Shown here: positions 23,985 to 27,023 of the stretch, one piece after another
Numbering within the stretch: the stretch's first letter is position 1
Layout of the letters: the number at the start of each line of letters is the position of its first letter
Source of the DNA: Fusobacterium sp.
Lineage (GTDB): Bacteria > Fusobacteriota > Fusobacteriia > Fusobacteriales > Fusobacteriaceae
Direction of reading: 5' to 3'
NCBI GenBank assembly: GCA_019416865.1
Contig: DXWL01000029.1
Span: 1-27,023 of the forward strand
Length of the DNA stretch: 27,023 nucleotides
The notes under the pieces: generated by a model
Told to the model about the DNA's origin: nothing
The model's database searches: none
The model's input: the letters and a program-made list of their open reading frames with translations, nothing else
Position numbers and translations under genes: made by a program

Positions 23985-24017
23985 GGGGGAATTTTGGTAG
24001 GATTCCCCTGCTTTTTT
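23985..24017 (+). terminator. Terminator of the candidate toxin mRNA, loop complementary to the small RNA
   Basis: GGGGAAT (23986-23992) and ATTCCCC (24002-24008) enclose loop TTTGGTAGG, and six T residues end at 24017. The loop TTTGGTAG is the exact complement of the small RNA terminator loop (CTACCAAA) and contains a YUNR-type UUGG sequence, the kind used in loop-loop contacts. Confidence 0.85.
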
Positions 24018-24037
24018 ATTATTGCATTGTCAAAAGG

Positions 24038-24068
24038 AAAAAGGCGATACAATATGTACCGCCTTTTT
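24038..24068. terminator. Autotransporter terminator (bidirectional hairpin)
   Basis: AAAAAGGCG (24038-24046) pairs with CGCCTTTTT (24060-24068), with an inner TAC/GTA pairing. On the minus strand it follows the autotransporter stop by about 50 bases and ends in a T-run; a T-run is present on the plus strand too. Confidence 0.8.
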
Positions 24069-24119
24069 TTAGGGAAATTATTATAATTTTCTAGCACAGA
24101 AAATCATAAGCTTAATTAA

Positions 24120-26984
24120 TTAGAATCTATAAGAGATTCCTGCTGTAATTCTTGAATCATCTCCAGAATCACTCCACATCATTTCATATTTTCCATTTAT
24201 ACCAAATCCTGAATTATGTTCGTAATCAAATCCTACATTTACTGTTCCTCTGTTATCATCTATTTCAGGGCTTCCTAAATTTACATCTGCATTATAGAAT
24301 TTTCCTGTTACATCTTCATTTCTTTCTATGTTTGTCAGATAATATTTAGCTCCTGTTCTAAGTTTTAAGCTTCCTTTTTCAAGAGCAAACTCTTTTACAA
24401 TGTTCATTCCTGCTCCTGCTTCAAATATATGAGAGCTTCCTTTATCTATTGTCATTCCTTCTCCCATTTCTGCCTTGTCCTGCATAATGTAATCATATGT
24501 GAATGATAAATTAGGCTCAAATTTTACACTGTCAGTTACATATACATCTTTTTTAATATATCCTGCAAGAGTTACTGCATCAGAATCAGCACTTCCTCCA
24601 TTTTTTACATCAAGATTACTGATTGTATATCCAAGACTTCCAGTCATATCAAAACCATTTACAGAGTGTTTTGCATAAACTCCTGCATAGTAGTTTTTAC
24701 CATCAAAAGAAGCTGATTTATCGTTAAGAGTTTTTAAATCTACCTTTGTATCTCCTCCTCCAAGAGCAAATCCTAAAGATGTATTTTCAGTTATACCATA
24801 TTCAGCCATAGCAATCATAGAGTTTAAATCACTGTCATAACCATTGATATATTGTGTTCCCTCATACTCCATGTCAGAGCCAATATATTTTGCATTAGTC
24901 AGCCATTGACCTTTATCAGCTTTTTTATCAAATTCAACAACAGCATTTGTAAATGCTCCTGTAATATCTCTTGTAATTTTTACTCCAGCTGTTCCAAGAA
25001 GTTCCATTACTGCATCTATAACTTTAAGATGATTTCTTATAGCTTCAGCATCTCCTGTATTTATTAATGTATAAAACTCTTCTGAATCTTTAAAGTTTTT
25101 AACAAGTTCTTCATATTCTTTTTGTTTAACAGGGTCATAAATCCCCATCTCTTCTGCTGATTTAAGAGAAAGAACTAAATTTCCATTTCCATCTGTTTTT
25201 TTGCTGAATATTCCTGATACTTCTATTTTATTAAGAGCGTCTTTAATTTCAATATTTTTATTTCCCTCTATAACAAAAGTATCATTTAAATTATTTATTT
25301 CAAGATTTCCAAGCTCAAATCTTATTTTATTTACATTAATTTTTCCTTTTCCTTCAATCATTCCATCAAGAGTAGTGCTTACTGTATCATCTGTATCATT
25401 ATGAATATACCCTGCAAGATTTCCATTTCCTCCATCAACATTCACAACAGCATTGTCCCCTTTAAGAGTAATACTTCCTTGTCCTTTTGTCCAATCTCCA
25501 TTTACAAGAAATAATTCTCCCGATGTTTCTATTGTTTCATCAAATTCATTTGCATTTAATCCGTTATCAACTGTTTTTTCTCCTACTACAGCAACTTGAG
25601 ATTTTTCTCCCCCATTAATTTTTCCAAAAATATGGCTTTCTCCTTCTTTATAAGTTAATTTTCCAAAAACATCAACAGCTACAACATTTTGAGCATCTTT
25701 TAAAATATCTCCATTTTCATCTCTTGCAGATACTGCATTTATTATAGAGTTTCCTATTAAAGTTAAATCTCCGTCAACTTTTAAAAGAGTTCCATCTTTT
25801 TCAAAATATCCAATAATAGTTGTATTATCAAGTGTTAAATCATTTTTTCCTGATACTTTATCTCCATCATTGTCATTACTTAAAACAACTCCGTTTTCAT
25901 TTCCTGTTTTTCCACCTTGATAAATAGTTGTAATAGCTTTATCCTTTAATAATTTTCCTAAATCATCTTTTCCCAATTTTAAAGAACTGTTATCTATATA
26001 GATATTATCTGCTTCTTTTTCTACTTGTTCTCCATTGATAGTAGCTATCTGTTTAATATTTTCAGAGTTTAAAACATAATTATCTTCTGAAATATTATTT
26101 TTAGTAAAATCTGCTACAATATCATAAGTAGTTTCATATGTAGTACCATATTTTACTTTTGTATCTCCAACTATTCCAGTTCCTCCATTCTGTAAAATAT
26201 ATTTAGCTCCTGATTTTTTAAAACTGCTTCCTCTACTATTTTTTATTGCTAAATCAGCTGGTATTTCTGCTCCTCCAACTCCACTTATACTTATAGCTAT
26301 TCCGTAATTATATGGAGTAACTTTATCACGATACGTAAAAATGTCATTACCAGCACTGATAAGTACTCCATAATTTTTAAATTCTCCTCCAGAAGAATAT
26401 TTAGAAATCATACGACTACTGCTATTTTTTATTATTCCATAATTTATAGCATATGAATTTTTATGTAAAGCTATTGTATCTGCATTACCTAAAAAATATC
26501 CATAATTAAAAAATTTGCTATTATTTTTTAAATATGATGAATTACCTCTAGCCATTATTATATTTCCATAATTTCTAAATATTGATTCATTAATAACTCT
26601 AAATCTAGAATTTTGATAGCCATGATTCTCATATTCTGAATTATCACTTATGTAAACTGTCGGATTATTCCCAAAGCTATATCCACCTAAAACTTTTCCA
26701 TAATTTTTTACTTTTGCTCCATTTAAAATATAATATGCAGCATTATCAGTTAATCCACCATCTATTTTTGCTCTAAAAAAATCATTTGTAACAGTATTTT
26801 CATCCAAAGTTATTTCCATATTTCCATTAAAAACTCTATGTTCATACCCTTCTGGAATACCACTTATCTCAACCCCAAAAGCTACTGCCCCTATAATTAA
26901 AAAAGAAACCACAACTCCCAATGTGATTTTTACCTTTCTTTTCAAAAATCTTTTTAATGAATTTTCTACATAATTTTTCCCCAT
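24120..26984 (-). CDS. Large autotransporter (type Va) with NYG-repeat passenger
   Basis: A 954-residue surface protein. The N-terminus (MGKNYVENSLKRFLKRKV, then a hydrophobic stretch ending near VAFG, residue 37) is the autotransporter-associated signal region shared by fusobacterial autotransporters. The passenger begins with a beta-helix-like array: NYG or NHG at residues 94, 120, 138, 160, 181, 204 and 226, spaced 18-26. It continues with Asn/Gly/Asp-rich beta-helix sequence (about 290-590), a helical linker (about 615-690) and a C-terminal 12-strand-type barrel (about 690-954) ending in GISYRF. Adhesion or host contact is the usual role, but no specific ligand motif is visible. GAGGTG precedes the ATG. 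The promoter is beyond the window edge. Confidence 0.93.
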   Translation of the reverse strand: MGKNYVENSLKRFLKRKVKITLGVVVSFLIIGAVAFGVEISGIPEGYEHRVFNGNMEITLDENTVTNDFFRAKIDGGLTDNAAYYILNGAKVKNYGKVLGGYSFGNNPTVYISDNSEYENHGYQNSRFRVINESIFRNYGNIIMARGNSSYLKNNSKFFNYGYFLGNADTIALHKNSYAINYGIIKNSSSRMISKYSSGGEFKNYGVLISAGNDIFTYRDKVTPYNYGIAISISGVGGAEIPADLAIKNSRGSSFKKSGAKYILQNGGTGIVGDTKVKYGTTYETTYDIVADFTKNNISEDNYVLNSENIKQIATINGEQVEKEADNIYIDNSSLKLGKDDLGKLLKDKAITTIYQGGKTGNENGVVLSNDNDGDKVSGKNDLTLDNTTIIGYFEKDGTLLKVDGDLTLIGNSIINAVSARDENGDILKDAQNVVAVDVFGKLTYKEGESHIFGKINGGEKSQVAVVGEKTVDNGLNANEFDETIETSGELFLVNGDWTKGQGSITLKGDNAVVNVDGGNGNLAGYIHNDTDDTVSTTLDGMIEGKGKINVNKIRFELGNLEINNLNDTFVIEGNKNIEIKDALNKIEVSGIFSKKTDGNGNLVLSLKSAEEMGIYDPVKQKEYEELVKNFKDSEEFYTLINTGDAEAIRNHLKVIDAVMELLGTAGVKITRDITGAFTNAVVEFDKKADKGQWLTNAKYIGSDMEYEGTQYINGYDSDLNSMIAMAEYGITENTSLGFALGGGDTKVDLKTLNDKSASFDGKNYYAGVYAKHSVNGFDMTGSLGYTISNLDVKNGGSADSDAVTLAGYIKKDVYVTDSVKFEPNLSFTYDYIMQDKAEMGEGMTIDKGSSHIFEAGAGMNIVKEFALEKGSLKLRTGAKYYLTNIERNEDVTGKFYNADVNLGSPEIDDNRGTVNVGFDYEHNSGFGINGKYEMMWSDSGDDSRITAGISYRF

Positions 26985-27023
26985 ATTTTCACCTCATATT
27001 TTTACTTTGTTTTAATTCTAATA
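26985..27023. other. Right edge, leader of the autotransporter gene
   Basis: This contains the autotransporter ribosome site (GAGGTG on the minus strand, ending about 7 bases before the ATG). It is too short to place a promoter. Confidence 0.7.

Noticed and set aside
24038..24068. Part of the candidate toxin-antitoxin locus
   Set aside because: The hairpin is correctly placed as the autotransporter terminator, and its loop is not complementary to either RNA of the locus.
1..27023. Sigma-54 (-24/-12) promoters
   Set aside because: Because rpoN and an activator are present I looked in the intergenic gaps for TGGCAC-N5-TTGC-like sites on both strands and found none convincing. The visible promoters are of the -35/-10 type.

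Overview
The window looks like a chromosomal stretch of a Fusobacterium-type bacterium. The DNA is AT-rich. It encodes a type Vd patatin-like autotransporter of the FplA kind and a large autotransporter whose N-terminus (MGKNYVENSLKRFLKRKV) is the signal region typical of fusobacterial autotransporters. It also has a Gram-negative lipoprotein beside Firmicutes-like traits (SpoVG, RqcP, a purine riboswitch, strong GGAGG ribosome sites, several TTG starts). The species is not determined here.

Layout. (1) 1-4720, minus strand: LysM lipoprotein with a metallophosphatase fold, then rpoN, then a sigma-54 activator, apparently one operon. (2) 4714-7100, plus: fplA, divergent from the lipoprotein. 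(3) 7133-12191, plus: promoter, guanine-class purine riboswitch, xanthine-type NCS2 permease and a three-subunit molybdenum hydroxylase (FAD, 2Fe-2S, Mo), closed by a strong two-way terminator. (4) 12195-16150, minus: folE, folB-folK fusion, an AlbA_2/HATPase regulator-like gene and folP, i.e. a folate operon with a foreign-looking gene in it. Two copies of a 33-bp repeat lie before folP. (5) 16195-17878: GNAT acetyltransferase divergent from an HTH-Fic toxin-antitoxin-like pair. (6) 17928-23270, plus: mfd, mazG, rqcP, ispE, spoVG. (7) 23343-23495: tRNA-Gln(UUG) with its own promoter and terminator. (8) 23496-24119: an apparently non-coding gap that holds a broken small gene and a compact candidate type I toxin-antitoxin locus. 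(9) 24120-26984, minus: large autotransporter.

The most interesting feature is at 23736-24017. Two divergent extended -10 promoters form a 10-bp inverted repeat. The rightward one drives a mRNA of about 165 nt with a 22-residue hydrophobic peptide, whose ribosome site is locked in a 10-bp hairpin. The leftward one would make an RNA of about 65 nt. Because the locus contains direct repeats, that small RNA is complementary in trans to the mRNA 5' end, to its early coding region and to its terminator loop. No family name is claimed; the architecture resembles Fst/par and Ibs-Sib type I systems.

Other points worth checking: the lipoprotein has lost nearly all expected metal-binding residues of its phosphatase fold; the molybdenum hydroxylase lacks the purine-contact residues known from bovine xanthine oxidase although its operon has a guanine-class riboswitch; and the Fic partner carries an antitoxin-like tail in which the inhibitory glutamate appears to be glutamine.
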